From Alphaproteobacteria bacterium (GTDB lineage Bacteria; Pseudomonadota; Alphaproteobacteria; ATCC43930; CGMCC-115725): 5,089 bases of DNA. Below the pieces are notes generated by a model, which did not search any database, was not told where the DNA came from, and saw nothing but the letters and a program-made list of their open reading frames with translations. Below, one piece after another: positions 4,857-5,089 of the stretch (position 1 is its first letter; the number at the start of each line of letters is the position of its first letter). The stretch is from positions 1 to 5,089 of the forward strand of contig JASHUW010000531.1 of assembly GCA_030039815.1 (NCBI GenBank). The letters run 5' to 3'. Both the position numbers and the translations under genes were made by a program.

Positions 4857-5089
4857 CGGGTGAGCGACAGCACCTGGAGGGGGTGATTCAGCGGCTGGCG
4901 GATGGAGTAAGGAACGCCACAGAGGATCGCTATCCGCGGACGGCAAAACTTCTTGCCGACGGACCGACGCGCATCGCCCAGAAGCTAGGCGAAGAGGCGA
5001 TTGAGACGGGCTTAGAAGTGGCCTTGGGCAAGCGCGACGGCGTCATTCGGGAGAGCGCGGATCTTCTCTATCAGCTCGTCGTCGCTTGG
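4853..5089 (+). CDS. hisE: Phosphoribosyl-ATP pyrophosphatase (3' truncated)
   Basis: The first 79 residues are present; the frame runs off the window. HisE hydrolyses phosphoribosyl-ATP to phosphoribosyl-AMP and pyrophosphate in histidine biosynthesis. YPRTAKLLADGPTRIAQKLG is the typical lead-in. The MazG-type metal site is visible as EE (47-48), E51, then E67 and D70 within ESADLLYQLVV. The usual YHLLV is YQLVV here. The start ATG 4853 overlaps the rppH stop as ATGA, with GGAGG (4842-4846) 6 nt upstream. In many alphaproteobacteria hisE sits with hisF/hisA, so a place behind rppH is unusual and could mean a second copy or a HisE-like MazG protein. Its expression would follow riboswitch 2 unless it has its own promoter. 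Confidence 0.88.
   Translation, partial: MTGERQHLEGVIQRLADGVRNATEDRYPRTAKLLADGPTRIAQKLGEEAIETGLEVALGKRDGVIRESADLLYQLVVAW

Overview
The window is GC-rich, densely coding DNA, with every supported gene on the + strand. Codon use, the RppH and cyclopropane-synthase sequence types and the style of the hypothetical proteins suggest an alphaproteobacterium, probably Hyphomicrobiales (methylotroph- or Beijerinckiaceae-like). That placement is a judgement, not proven here. I see no rRNA, tRNA, CRISPR array, insertion sequence or origin.

Layout. (1) 1-611: the 3' end of a HEAT-repeat protein gene. (2) 598-834: a strong sigma70-type promoter, then a fluoride (crcB-motif) riboswitch aptamer at 634-678, then a long leader of mutually exclusive hairpins ending at a strong Shine-Dalgarno (SD). 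(3) 835-2679: three genes in a row. They are a YkoP-domain-like protein with an odd C-terminal tail, a DUF6197-like small protein, and a degenerate CheY-like receiver lacking the phospho-acceptor aspartate. (4) 2680-2896: an intergenic region with a second promoter candidate and a second fluoride riboswitch (aptamer 2808-2855). Its output helix directly covers the next gene's SD. (5) 2897-5089: an overlapping operon of cyclopropane-fatty-acyl-phospholipid synthase (cfa-like), RNA pyrophosphohydrolase (rppH) and the 5' part of phosphoribosyl-ATP pyrophosphatase (hisE).

Main point. Two fluoride riboswitches lie about 2.2 kb apart in the same orientation. Neither is next to a recognisable fluoride exporter (CrcB/Fluc or CLC-F), so the window looks like two consecutive fluoride-induced units of non-transport genes. 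The two expression platforms differ. The second is a one-step switch, in which the aptamer's 3' pseudoknot strand is a perfect 9-nt complement of the SD region of cfa. The first appears to be a relay of alternating helices (aptamer strand, A, B, C, D, SD) whose parity gives the same output: fluoride turns translation on. The aptamer assignments rest on direct motif and pairing matches. The relay and the physiological reading (membrane changes against HF entry; control of a Nudix enzyme and a pyrophosphohydrolase) are inference.
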